Shown one piece after another: positions 38,301 through 47,906 of a stretch of 64,000 nucleotides of DNA. Under the pieces are notes generated by a model. That model did not search any database, was not told where the DNA came from, and saw nothing but the letters and a program-made list of their open reading frames with translations. Numbering within the stretch: the stretch's first letter is position 1; every line of letters starts with the position of its first letter. Origin of the DNA: Blepharisma stoltei. Its lineage: Eukaryota > Ciliophora > Heterotrichea > Heterotrichida > Blepharismidae. The stretch is from the NCBI GenBank assembly GCA_914767885.1, contig CAJZBQ010000053.1, positions 1 to 64,000 of the forward strand, read 5' to 3'. A program made the translations under genes and the position numbers.

Positions 38301-41104
38301 CAAACAACGCCGATTTATTGTTTAAGCTGTGTGACTTCTTATTATTTATACCAAAATACTTGCCAAAAAAACTGTCCGACGAATTACACACCAGCAACTG
38401 TGAGTGGAACAGGGGTATGCTTGGCTCCTTGCGACCCAGGCTATGTGGCTCCATCTTCTGATGGTAATTGCGTTGCATGTGATACTATCTGCAAAACCTG
38501 CAGTGTGACAACAACTAACTGCACGGCTTGCACGGACAGCACTAAATATCTCTACAGCGGCCAGTGCTTAATAACTTGTCCATCTCTTATTACAGTCGCA
38601 ATTGGAAGTGTCTGTAAGGACTGCACACTGCCTTGCCTCACCTGCTCGACAACAGTCACCAATTGCTTAAGCTGCATTGCTACCAACTATCTTTACCAGG
38701 GCACATGCTCGACATCTTGCCCAGACGGCTATACTAAGGGTACTCAAAATGGGTCTGGGGTCTGCTTGGAGCCTTGCACTACAGGATACATCAGAGAGAC
38801 TCCAAATGGAAGTTGTGTTCAATGCAGTTCAGCCTGCTCAAGCTGCTATGGGACCATAACAAACTGCACTGCTTGTGCCGATAGCTCTAAGTATCTCTAT
38901 GGAGGGTCATGCGTCTCAGCTTGTCCTACAAATACCACAGTCGCTGTCGGCGCCAAATGCGAGGCTTGCTCTTCGCCTTGTCTAACATGCAAATCGACTA
39001 TCTACTCCTGTTTGAGTTGCTTATCAGGATATTATTTATACCAAAGCACTTGTGTACAAACCTGTCCTGCCGGCTATACAGCCAGCACTGTTTCAGGACT
39101 AGGAGTTTGCTTAGCCCCATGTTCGAGTGGATATGTAAGAAACCCAGATACTGGAAATTGTGACGCTTGTGATACAGAATGCAAAACTTGCTCTGGGACT
39201 TCGAGTTATTGCACAGCATGCTCTGACAGTGCAATGTATCTTTATAAAGGGACTTGTGTTGCTTCGTGCCCAGCAGATGTAACGATAACTCTTGGGAATA
39301 CATGCGTGAGCTGCGATTCCACATGCCTCACTTGCAGCACATCAACAACATATTGCACATCATGTAACGGAAGCAAGTATGTCTACTCAGGAGCGTGCTA
39401 TGACTCCTGCCCTAAAAATATAACTGTGGCAGAAGCCAAAACATGTGTGGTTTGCTCTTCACCTTGCCAGAATTGTACATCAACCAAAACTAATTGCATA
39501 AGCTGCATCAGCAACTATTATCTATATCAAAACACTTGTGTTCTGAACTGTCCTGTAGGGTATGAAGAGGAAGGATCATCATGTGTAGAATGTCCCAACT
39601 TGGACTGCACGAATGGCACAAGTTCTACTAATAGTTCAAGTTCTTCAACTTTTACAGGAGGTCCTGTACCTTTCCCATTCAGTGGAGTCGCAGTGATTTC
39701 AGGAGGTCTTCTAGTAGTTACTAAGCTTACAGCGTCCGGAGTCAGTTTGCTGAATTCAGTGATTTCAACGTGGTCAATAAGTGCAGCTGCTTCATGGATT
39801 TTCCTAGGAGCATTCATTTTCGCCAATGGCGGTGACTCTCCATCACGGCGTCTTCTCGCTATCGACCCTACCTCTGGCAGTCTTATGGTCTCAATCGTTC
39901 TACTCCTGATAATCGGTGCCTTAGCCTTCCACTATATCTGCAATTTTTCATTTATGGCACAATTCTTTGTAAAGCCATGCAGAAAAGACCCAGCTTAAGT
40001 TTAAGTTTAAGTTTAAATGAATTACTCTTGTATGCAGTCTCCTTGCTTAAGGTCCAACTTCATTAACAGCTCTGAACAACGGTAGGTGGACCAGCCTAAC
40101 CGTCGAACCGTTAAAGTTAATAAGCCTATTAAGACTTCTCTAGTCAGTGCCAGACTCAGAACTGGCCTCTTCACTTTCTTTCGAAACTCTCAAGGCACGA
40201 CCTCTATCACTAAGTTCGAAAATAGGACCCTACCTGCAGAGCAGGAGTTAGGACCTATCTCTAACTGACATTTTTAATATTGTAAGACCCCGCATTTAAA
40301 TATTGGAGAAAAAAACACAAATGCTCATTTAGATCGATATCGAGTTGTGCCACTTTTATAACCTTCCATTCAATAAGGTTGCTATATAGCGGGATGTGCA
40401 ACAGTTTGAGTTTCAAGGCAATGTTTGACAATAAAGGAAAAGTCTATAAGCCCCTCATCAAATTTGGCTATGTGAGTCTTTTGTGTACTTCAGTTCCATT
40501 AATTATTGCCCAAGGCTTACTTTTAGGACACTACAGCATTGGTGAGTGAATGTGGATGTTCTCGCTAGACTCCTTGATCGTCACAATCTTGCTTGCCATC
40601 CTAGTATTCTGGGACATCAAGAACATGGAAAAAGACTTACTCAGACATGAATGGGAAAAAGAACTAGGGGGTCCGCTTGACAAGTTAGAGGGCCAAAGCT
40701 TGGTAAACCCTAACAATTCAATTACAGAGCTTATGCAGATCTTTCCAGTTGACTTTTCTGGAATTCTTCCTCAAAAAATAACACCTATAAAAAAGAAGAA
40801 ACTTAAGTATAAATCCAAGTCAACCCAGCCTTCACGAGCAAGTTCTCCAGTATCTGAAAGACTATACCACAGAAAAAATTCATATCCTCTGCTTGAAAAA
40901 GAAGGCGTAGAAGTGGATTTAGATTTCTTGAGAAAAGACACACTGCCAAAGATCTTGGATGAGCCCATTGATGAGTCAAATCTTTTGGATAAACTTACTG
41001 CCCATATCCTTGATCGAACCAATCACCACTCTTCGATCAAGGATGGGCTTGAAATTTTGAGAATTCTTATATTAAAAGCTTTTCCTGAAAGAATTATGCA
41101 CTAG
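29320..41104 (+). CDS. Giant Cys-rich surface membrane protein
   Basis: Reading UGA as Trp and collapsing two SINE-like insertions gives 3533 residues. A signal peptide (MNWIILSLLLICSVHA, whose Trp is UGA) is followed by about eight beta-sandwich-like repeats to residue ~985, each with a VTITFPSG-type strand and a closing ITNPPST motif. About 2100 residues of furin/growth-factor-receptor-like Cys repeats (CxxC...C..C..G) follow, with three LNR-like modules (for example CNVAACLYDNGMC). Hydrophobic helices start near residue 3160, then more membrane helices and a basic, then acidic cytoplasmic part. Without collapsing the second insertion the frame would stop at 39996, before WRKKHK and the last helices. 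Similar large Cys-rich surface proteins are common in ciliates. Adhesion or signalling is inferred, not shown. The tail may continue into the frame at 41241. Confidence 0.8.
34768..35664 (+). mobile_element. SINE-like insertion S2 with 13-bp target duplication
   Basis: Flanked by perfect direct repeats ACCTGTCAGGCAT. The body starts acaacacaagtaaaATGGCGACG and ends ..AAATTTAACTAAGGCTAAG. It carries a nested C-rich MITE; without that the body is about 500 bp, like S1. It shares TCCGGCTAGGTTT with S1. Collapsing the repeats (884 bp) gives PTTCQA-CTGGCTTCS, restoring the Cys-repeat register in frame. No TA is shared by the two junctions. Confidence 0.85.
35042..35415. mobile_element. C-rich MITE copy G (family 1, reversed), nested in S2, TAA-flanked
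   Basis: Ends CTCCC...GGGAG flanked by TAA on both sides. The hairpin end (GTGAGCGAACAAAAAAATTT) is on the left. It sits entirely inside the SINE-like element, so it inserted after it. Confidence 0.92.
39985..40295 (-). mobile_element. SINE-like insertion S6 (antisense), about 12-bp imperfect duplication
   Basis: Flanking repeats are AAGACCCAGCTT and AAGACCCCGCAT (two mismatches). On the minus strand the body starts attaaaaATGTCAG and ends in a (CTTAAA)n tail, matching the taaaATG start and TTAA-rich end of S1-S5. Removing 299 bp joins CRKDP to AFKYWRKKHKCSF and keeps the following membrane helices in frame. The mismatched duplication suggests an older insertion. Confidence 0.75.
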
Positions 41105-41240
41105 CCATAAGGGGTAGGAGAGTGGGTTCCATGCTTGATTTTATTAAAATTGTTCGATCAATGATTGGACTAATTGGCGAATTTAGAAAAAATATTTAAT
41201 CGTATCGTCCGATCGAGGATGGGGATTTAGGGAAAATTCA
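41105..41240. other. Unresolved junction between giant gene and next frame
   Basis: The giant gene stops at TAG 41102. The following long frame is open from 41187 but has no ATG. No 15/16-nt intron bridges the two. A TA-to-TA deletion of 127 bp (41070 to 41197) would join them in frame, but no clear inverted repeats support it. Confidence 0.3.
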
Positions 41241-42983
41241 TTGCTGAATGCAAATGACCTCACAGTGCTTCCAGAAGAGGACACGAAAGGAGAGTTTGAA
41301 AAATCGACAAAGGAGTACAAAATCCCTGTTTATCGGCCTACAGATCAAAATTATGTGCCATTGAATTTCAACCCAAGGACTGAAGAATGGACCGAAGTCG
41401 TCGCTTATACAGAGCGCGATTCAGAGCCCGAAGAAACTGAGCCTAACCTTGAAGATCAAGAAATATTGATAGAAGAAGAGAAAGTCCCTGAAACTATGAC
41501 TCCCCCTCCACCTCCTCCTGAATCCCCCTCAAAGTCTCCGAACCATTATGGCACAATTGAAGCCGAGCAAGAGCTTGACTTTGACAAAGCCTTCGCTGAC
41601 TCCAATGACCCTGAAATTGTGAGCGTCCCTCACAAACCCACCGGAGGTAGAGTCCGAGTACGAAAAGACTTCAAAGGAGCCAGAATTGTTGACTTAGAAA
41701 ACAAAGTCATTGACAGTGCCCCACCTATTGACCCATCCAAATATGATATTCCTAAAACCATTGTCGACGAAAACGACGTCAGATACGCCACATTGGTAAC
41801 CCACTCTGGAGAAAAGGTCAGAGTGCATCGTAACTTTAGAGGCGCGAGAATTGTAGATTTGGAGAAAAAGGTCAATCACCCTCACGCATATTTGATTGGC
41901 CAGAGTGTGAAAAACGAAAGCGATTTCCAGTTTAACAACGCCTATCCTGACCCTGAAGACCCTGAAGTTGTAGTAGTCATGCACAATGAGACTGGAGAAG
42001 ATGTAAAGGTCAGGAAGACTTTTCATGGAGCAGCTATGGTTGATGAGCATGGGAACTTGATTCCAAACCAGCCTTTGATTGATAGAAATGATTATGATAT
42101 CGGAAAAACAATTGTTGATAAAGAAGATGTCCATATAGCTACTCTTTCCCATAAGAAAACAAATGCAAGAGTCAAAGTTCGCAGAGATTTCAGAGGAGCG
42201 AAAATTATTGACTTGGAGCGCAAGGCTGAGCTGCCAATTGGCAGACATAATATTTTCTCTAAAAATGAGCCTGAGCCTCTTTCTCCAAATGGAAGCGACC
42301 TGGACTTCAAAATTCTTGACCGAGGCTGGATGAGTCCTGCACACCCTGACGAAAGCTCTTTCGATTACAGCAGAAAACCTCCCCGTCCTCAGCGGACTCT
42401 CAACTTTGGAGGTCCTAGAGAAGAGAACTACGACAGGAAGAACCTTGACACCCTTGCAGAAATCATTCAGCAGGAAGAGAAAAAAGGCTCAAGAAGCGAC
42501 CGAAAGCTATTTACTAATGACTATAAAAACCAAGTAGAAAGCGAAGGGGATGAGCCTTCCTTTGATTCCTTCGGAAACGAATTTATGATGCCAATTTCTC
42601 ACAATTTAGACTTGGAGTACCCAATCCCTCCTGATTATGATTTCCAAACCCCAGGAATGCTTGAAATGAATGAGTCTGTATCATCAATTAATAGCAGAAA
42701 CCCAAGGAAAAGGAGAAGATTTAAGAAAAAGCAGCAAGGCCCTGTTTCATCTCGCATGAGGCAGATGGAAGAAATCTATCTTCAAAGGCTGGAGCCTGGA
42801 CCTCGAAGAGAGCCTAGGCCAGTGTTTAGAGAAGATATTGACGAGCCAGAATTTGAGCAGTGGGATAGGCCAGACTCTGGGATTGAGAGGGCTAGAGGAA
42901 GCGAACGGACTCTATCTTCAGCTGGTGATGAAATTGTGAGAGGTACTAGAAGAATTCAGTATCCTCAGAGGAGAGATCTTTAA
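41241..42983 (+). CDS. Acidic/basic repeat protein, possible cytoplasmic tail of the giant gene
   Basis: A long frame of about 580 codons ends at TAA. No ATG precedes it in frame; the given start is the first plausible codon of clearly coding sequence. It contains a Pro-rich segment near residue 95 (TPPPPPPESPSKSP) and four copies of a motif of the type VRVRKDFKGARIVDLE, spaced by segments such as DIPKTIVDENDVRYATLVTH. The C-terminal half is charged with Arg/Lys clusters (RKRRRFKKKQ). No signal peptide or membrane helix is present, so it is intracellular if separate. Its closeness and the missing start suggest it could be the tail of the membrane protein upstream. Family not recognised. Confidence 0.6.
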   Translation: MLNANDLTVLPEEDTKGEFEKSTKEYKIPVYRPTDQNYVPLNFNPRTEEWTEVVAYTERDSEPEETEPNLEDQEILIEEEKVPETMTPPPPPPESPSKSPNHYGTIEAEQELDFDKAFADSNDPEIVSVPHKPTGGRVRVRKDFKGARIVDLENKVIDSAPPIDPSKYDIPKTIVDENDVRYATLVTHSGEKVRVHRNFRGARIVDLEKKVNHPHAYLIGQSVKNESDFQFNNAYPDPEDPEVVVVMHNETGEDVKVRKTFHGAAMVDEHGNLIPNQPLIDRNDYDIGKTIVDKEDVHIATLSHKKTNARVKVRRDFRGAKIIDLERKAELPIGRHNIFSKNEPEPLSPNGSDLDFKILDRGWMSPAHPDESSFDYSRKPPRPQRTLNFGGPREENYDRKNLDTLAEIIQQEEKKGSRSDRKLFTNDYKNQVESEGDEPSFDSFGNEFMMPISHNLDLEYPIPPDYDFQTPGMLEMNESVSSINSRNPRKRRRFKKKQQGPVSSRMRQMEEIYLQRLEPGPRREPRPVFREDIDEPEFEQWDRPDSGIERARGSERTLSSAGDEIVRGTRRIQYPQRRDL

Positions 42984-43134
42984 TATTCAATAAATTCTTA
43001 TATAATCCATTAGTAGCATCATAAATAAACTATAATTTGTTCATTTAATAAAAACTCAGCTAAGCAGCCCTTATGATTACTTAGATTATTAAAGATTTCT
43101 TTAAAATCCAGTTATTACTTAGATTTCTATTCCA

Positions 43135-43599
43135 TAAGACTCTCTAGAAATAAAATGATGACATTGACGGAAATTGGACTCCGAGGCTCACCTCCTATGG
43201 AGTTGGTAGGACCCATTGCTGATGAAGCTGAAGATACAGGTCTCATTCCTGTCCTAAGTAGGCCTTCAGTTGTGGGGAAGCCGTGCCGAAAAGGAAAGTT
43301 TTATTTCTCCCCCGAAGGTTTTCCCTGTCCCTGCCAGACGGGCTAGACAGGTTTTTCCTACCACATGGTCTTCCTTCATCGGGACCATCGGGGCACTCAG
43401 ACAGAAGTGGCTCTGTCCAAGGTGAGCTGATCCTTTGGACAGGTGGTTTGACCAGAAATCAAGATGGCGTCTGGCCTGGGAGTATGGCCACATCAGAACC
43501 CGACCGGGTGTCGTCTTTCGAGCTGAGGTGTTGGGGTCAGTGGCTCAGCCGCTTAAGGCCTTACAAAATAGCTTAACTTAACTAACTTAAGACTCTCTA
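43135..43599 (+). mobile_element. SINE-like insertion S3 with 12-bp target duplication
   Basis: Perfect direct repeats TAAGACTCTCTA flank a 441-bp GC-richer body. The body starts gaaataaaATGATGACATTG and ends ..AATAGCTTAACTTAACTAACT. The right copy of the duplication contains the UAG stop of the neighbouring minus-strand gene, so insertion was at the very end of that gene without changing its protein. Confidence 0.85.
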
Positions 43600-44016
43600 A
43601 TTGTAATAAAAAGCATAGAGCACAGTCCACACACAGGCAGCAACTGGAAGAGCTCTAAGCTTGAGATAGCTTGGCCATGTTTCGCTCTTGAAATAAATAT
43701 AATTCTTGACAATATTAGAGTTGTACCACTTGGCCATAGACCACATAGAAGCATAGAGGAGCACGCTGTAGGATCCAAGAACAATCAGGGAGTGTGCTTT
43801 CCCCTCTTCGATATTCCTCTCAACCTCGTGACTTAAATAAGTGGGCTCTGGTTCATAGCCTAATTGAGGTCTTTGCCAGATTGGAGTTGGAATTATCTGC
43901 CTGACCCGAATATTGCTGAAATCCTCTGGGAGGGTGGATTGGTAGCTCTTCACTTCATCCCTGGGCAAGTATTGAACATATGGCCATTCATACTTCAAAG
44001 GAATTTGAGACGACAT
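43597..44016 (-). CDS. Small membrane protein, unknown
   Basis: 139 residues with no UGA. The N-terminal half is soluble (KYEWPYVQYLPRDEV..) with Pro/Trp-rich parts (IIPTPIWQRPQLGYEPEP). Two hydrophobic segments follow, around residues 78-95 (SLIVLGSYSVLLYASMW) and 118-138 (LPVAACVWTVLYAFYY). The size and single short domain resemble accessory subunits of mitochondrial complexes, but no family is recognised. The stop codon lies in the target duplication of the adjacent SINE-like element. Confidence 0.65.
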   Translation of the reverse strand: MSSQIPLKYEWPYVQYLPRDEVKSYQSTLPEDFSNIRVRQIIPTPIWQRPQLGYEPEPTYLSHEVERNIEEGKAHSLIVLGSYSVLLYASMWSMAKWYNSNIVKNYIYFKSETWPSYLKLRALPVAACVWTVLYAFYYN

Positions 44017-44193
44017 TTTATAAATTAAATCCGGATCTCCAATTTGAATCCAGTCAGTGCTATTATTTAAAAAAAATCATGTTACTTTGCAATTTAACTT
44101 TGCAAAAGAATAATTTGGCTACGATTTTTGCAACCAAGTTAAAGAGATTCGAAATTTCTGTAGTTTACAATGAATATTAAGGCAAAATATTAA

Positions 44194-46542
44194 ATGGATG
44201 AATTGCTAAATAGTGTTTCTTCAGTGCGAAGAGAATTTCAGCAGCGCCGAATTTCACGATCTCGAGGCGCAAACACTTCACAGTCTAATTTACCCCAGCC
44301 TTTGCTATCTCCCAAGCCACCAATGCCAAAGCAATCCCTAAACTTTTTACCTAAATATAAAAATGAGACCGAACGGAGCACTGAGTCCAGCCTTTTGCAA
44401 CGCTCCACAAGCCAGTGCAGGCTGAGAACTGAAGAATCAGTAAGTCTAAAAATTAACCCTCAAGGAAACATGACCTCCCGTCTCAAAATCAATGACATCC
44501 AATCCGAGCTTGTAAGGATGAACTTAAGTCCTTTGCGAAGCCCAACTCGCTCTCGCATCAGAGACTATAAAATTGATGCCACCAAGCTGCTCTTCACAAC
44601 AATAATAGGATACATGGCCCGCAACCTGCGGCTTTTGAAAGCAAGTACTGATAATATATCCCCTGAGCCTTCTAAGCGAAAGCCTGACCATCACAAAAGA
44701 AGCATTGGCTCAGTCGAGTTTGAAAATAGCAGCATGGTCTCGTTGAGAAGGAGCGAAAGAGAGTTCAGCGGACAAATAATAAGGAAAAAAGACGAATTGT
44801 GAACTAAAGTGATGAATGTAAATGGGAAGTTTGAAAATCAGCCAACCTCAATTTTGGTGTCTCCTGTGCATAACTTCAAAGGATTCCAGCAGTTTCCCAA
44901 CACTGATCCAAGAGAAGAAAGAACACCAATTGTAGAGGTGATTTATGAAGAAAATAAACAAAAAATAAAAGACCAGAATCCAAGAGCGTACAATGGGAAC
45001 CCAAATTTCATTATAGGGCTGAGGTCTTCTCAGTCTTGTGCAGAGCTAGACCATTTACAAATAACTTCAGTGTCAAAACTAAAAGAAAACTTTGGCAGAA
45101 ATGTTTCAAATAAGCTTGTGAATTTATCAGTGGCGCTGATGCCTGCAATTAAAAAAGTGTATATGGACTCTCTATATTTTATAAAAGCCTATGTCGCCCA
45201 ACAGCCACAATCCTTGTCAGAAGAAGAATTTGTATTAAATAACCCTCCAAAAAAGAGGTTTTTAGGAAGAGATACTTCTAGGTCGAAAAACATAAACATT
45301 ATAGGGGACTTGCAGTCTCAAATTTTTAACATAAGATCGTCAAAGAACAAGATGAAAATGAATGCAAATGCAGAAAAATTCTTTAGTTTAATCACTCATT
45401 TCATTTACTCTTATCATAACAAAAATTTTCATCTCCTTTTTCAAAGCTTAAAAACAAAACCAAAAGATGTGGGAAATTTTATTGAAAAAGTCTTCTATAT
45501 ACTTGAAAGAAAATTAAGTGAAAATTTAGCTTCTGGGCTGGAAACTTTAAAATCTTATAATAAATCACTAAATGAAAACAAAAGAGTAATAAAAACGCTT
45601 TTGAAGAACATAGAAAAAGACATAAAATACAGATTAAGTGCTTGCTTTATGCATTGGAAAACTACAGCAAGCCAGATGGAGAGGGAGTCGATCTACGGGT
45701 CCTTGAAAACAATTACAATTTCACAAATCCTGATAGACCTGATAGGTAGGCAAGAAAAAGCTTTCTTCATGGCTCTTAAAATTGCAAACAAGAAGAAGAA
45801 AGATGGAGACCGTGAAAAGCTCAGACTGATCTATAAAGGATTTAGATACCTAATCCCATACTATAAAAATCTCAAACAAAAGGTATGAAACAGATGGCAG
45901 TACTATAATAAGGCACAGCATTTTAACAAGAATGCTGTTGGGCTCGCATTAAAGCGGCTGAGCAGAATTGTCATGAAAAACGAACTGAGGTGGTACGAGA
46001 AATTCATGTCCGACTGCAAAATGTTTATCTCCCTTAAAAAGCTGCTGCTTTCAAATGCCTGTAAAATATTCAAATCTAAATTTCGAACCCAGCTTGGAGT
46101 CTGGATCTATTCCTCTTCTACCTCAAAAAAACCCAGAAGAAGCTTCCAAAAGCCATCCTACAATAAAACAATCCCAGCCAAAAAGATTACAAGTTGAATC
46201 GAGAAACAAATAAAAATTCAAAAGAAAAGGTCTTTTGCGTTCTTTATTTCTTCACCTTCTTTAAATTATCCTTCAGCGCTGCCTTTATACAAATTCAAGC
46301 AGCTAAAACTTGCAATTGCGTCAATGATTTCGCATTTTGAGTCGCAAAATAGCTTTATGGCAAGAAAATGCCTGCTGAAATGGAAACTGAAAATAGTAAA
46401 CGAGGCCAGAATCGGAAATTTTAAACAAGTTTATATGAGAGAAGTAAAACGTACTTTGGCGTCTAGCAACATCATGCAAGTTTTGAATGGGAAAATTAAC
46501 CATCTCGTGAAATTATCTTTTACGAAGCTTAAAAATAATTAA
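44194..46542 (+). CDS. Basic helical protein with W/K repeats, Sfi1-like?
   Basis: 782 residues with UGA as Trp at three places. The first 140 residues are Ser/Arg/Pro-rich and disordered. The C-terminal 450 residues are helical and very basic, with scattered segments such as ACFMHWKTTAS, KCLLKWKLKIVNEA and LVKLSFTKLK that recall the aromatic-W-K/R helices of Sfi1/centrin-binding proteins. Resemblance is by pattern only, and the spacing is irregular. A cytoskeletal or basal-body role would be in keeping but is an inference. The start ATG gives the first residues MDELLNSVSSVRREF. Confidence 0.6.
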
Positions 46543-46654
46543 AAGCTATTATAATTGTGAAGGGGCTTATAAAATAGGAATTTATAAAAATTTAAGGACT
46601 TTTAATAAGAAAAGAGCAGGATTCAGAAAGATTTTAAATAAGAATATTAGGGTC

Positions 46655-46831
46655 TTATTGCTTTTCTGAGCTTTTCAGTAGGTAATGTCCAAGCCATTCA
46701 ATAGGATTCGCTGGTCTTTCTTTTGCTAGTTCTGACAGGCCTTGTAGGAGAACAGGGACCACAGTTTGGTCGAGGTATGATCTTATAGGCAGTGATTGTA
46801 AGCTTTGGTTTTGCTCGGGCTTTTTATCCAT
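46655..46831 (-). CDS. dpy30: DPY30 domain protein
   Basis: A 58-residue protein on the minus strand. Its C-terminal two thirds are a near-canonical Dpy-30 helix-hairpin: [20 protein letters not shown] followed by [14 protein letters not shown] and a short GHYLLKS tail. Dpy-30 dimers bind the Ash2L/Bre2 subunit of SET1/MLL histone H3K4 methyltransferase complexes. The same fold docks in axonemal radial spokes and other complexes, so the partner here is undetermined. The full domain is present, and the protein is shorter than most because the N-terminal extension is only 13 residues. It is a free-standing gene between the W/K-repeat gene and a decayed MITE. Confidence 0.9.
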   Translation of the reverse strand: MDKKPEQNQSLQSLPIRSYLDQTVVPVLLQGLSELAKERPANPIEWLGHYLLKSSEKQ

Positions 46832-46944
46832 TTCTCTTGAAAATTATAAACTTTCATTTATGCTTTAAGAATGGCACTTAAATCCAGAAATCTGAATACT
46901 TCTAGCTGGCAATCTTATTTTAGAAAAGGCATAAATAAATTAAC

Positions 46945-47221
46945 TCACTCCCCCCTCCGTGAGTGAACAAAACCATTAGAAAAATCGCTATTTTTCGCGC
47001 AAAAACACCGAGTGAACAAAAACTTTTTATGAAAAAAAATTTGATATATAAATAATAATTAGTATAATGAAATCTAGAGCTAATTCTGTCTAATTTTAAC
47101 AAATTGCTTTTTAAAGCATAAAAATTTTATAAATAAATTAATATTTGCTTTCCAATTTTTGCGAATTAGGATTATTTAAATTTCGAAAAAAAAATTAAAC
47201 CCCCTTCCGTGAGTGAAGTCA
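46945..47221. mobile_element. Decayed C-rich MITE copy H (family 1), TCA-flanked
   Basis: The left end CTCCCCCCTCCGTGAGTGAA is intact, but the right end stops at CCTTCCGTGAGTGAAG, having lost the terminal hairpin arm. TCA lies on both sides. Intergenic, 23 bp from the stop of the next minus-strand gene. Confidence 0.8.
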
Positions 47222-47246
47222 GATAATTAATTATTAGACATTCAAT

Positions 47247-47750
47247 TTAAAATACATTACTGTTCGCTGTGTCTTTTGGCACTTCTTTTGTTTTCTGTCT
47301 TTTTACTAACCCTTTTCCTGATTTTTTAATTGAGTAATATTCATTCTTTCTATTATCACTTTTTGGGATTAAATAAGGAGTGTTAGATGGTAAAGCAGCA
47401 CTTTTGAATTGCTCAAAAAATAGCTCTGCCCTCAACTGCCTCAGCTCAAGGTCACTCAGCTTGATTCTCTCTTCTATAAGACTTCTTTTTCCCAATCCTA
47501 AATCATAAGCACTCGCGAGATCTCTACTTCCAATCAATCCTAGCAGCTGCAATATCCAGACATCAGTATTTCGCAATTCCTCTACAATAGATGTGTATTT
47601 TATGGCTAGCATGAATAAAATGGTACTCGATTCGAGAGAAATTAGCTCGCTAATTTTGTCTCCCTCATACAGTTTCTTTGTGGGGTTCGGTTCTACAGCA
47701 ACAGCGGTTGAGCTTCGAGCACATAGGACTAAGGCATTATCCAAATACAT
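47247..47750 (-). CDS. Hypothetical protein
   Basis: 167 residues, mostly helical. The N-terminal part is hydrophobic and mixed (LVLCARSSTAVAVEPNP, STILFMLAIKYTSIVEEL). The middle is charged (LGKRSLIEERIKLSDLELRQLRAELFFEQF), and the C-terminus is Lys-rich (KKSGKGLVKRQKTKEVPKD). The frame stays open upstream of this ATG to a UAA near 47862 without another ATG, so the start is the only candidate unless an intron is missed. An overlapping plus-strand frame (47602-47862) was judged less likely. No family recognised. Confidence 0.55.
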   Translation of the reverse strand: MYLDNALVLCARSSTAVAVEPNPTKKLYEGDKISELISLESSTILFMLAIKYTSIVEELRNTDVWILQLLGLIGSRDLASAYDLGLGKRSLIEERIKLSDLELRQLRAELFFEQFKSAALPSNTPYLIPKSDNRKNEYYSIKKSGKGLVKRQKTKEVPKDTANSNVF

Positions 47751-47906
47751 TCAAGAGGCTCACTCAGAGCACCCGAGAAAGGTGACTTTTAGGCGGAACA
47801 CTCTCAGGAGAGGGAGGGCGATGCCGTTGCGCGGAGATATGCTAGCCAAGGTAGAGTGTTAATTTGGAATGATCTGACCTTTTGAATCAGAAATGCTCGT
47901 GTTTCA

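Noticed and set aside
41035-41223. Near-direct repeats GATCAAGGATGGG and GATCGAGGATGGGG as boundaries of an insertion
   Set aside because: The spacing (176 bp) would leave the two coding frames out of register, so collapsing them does not join the genes.
47602-47862. Plus-strand frame of about 87 codons ending in an Arg-rich segment
   Set aside because: It overlaps a longer minus-strand frame of 167 codons with better coding character; only one can be real and the minus frame was preferred.
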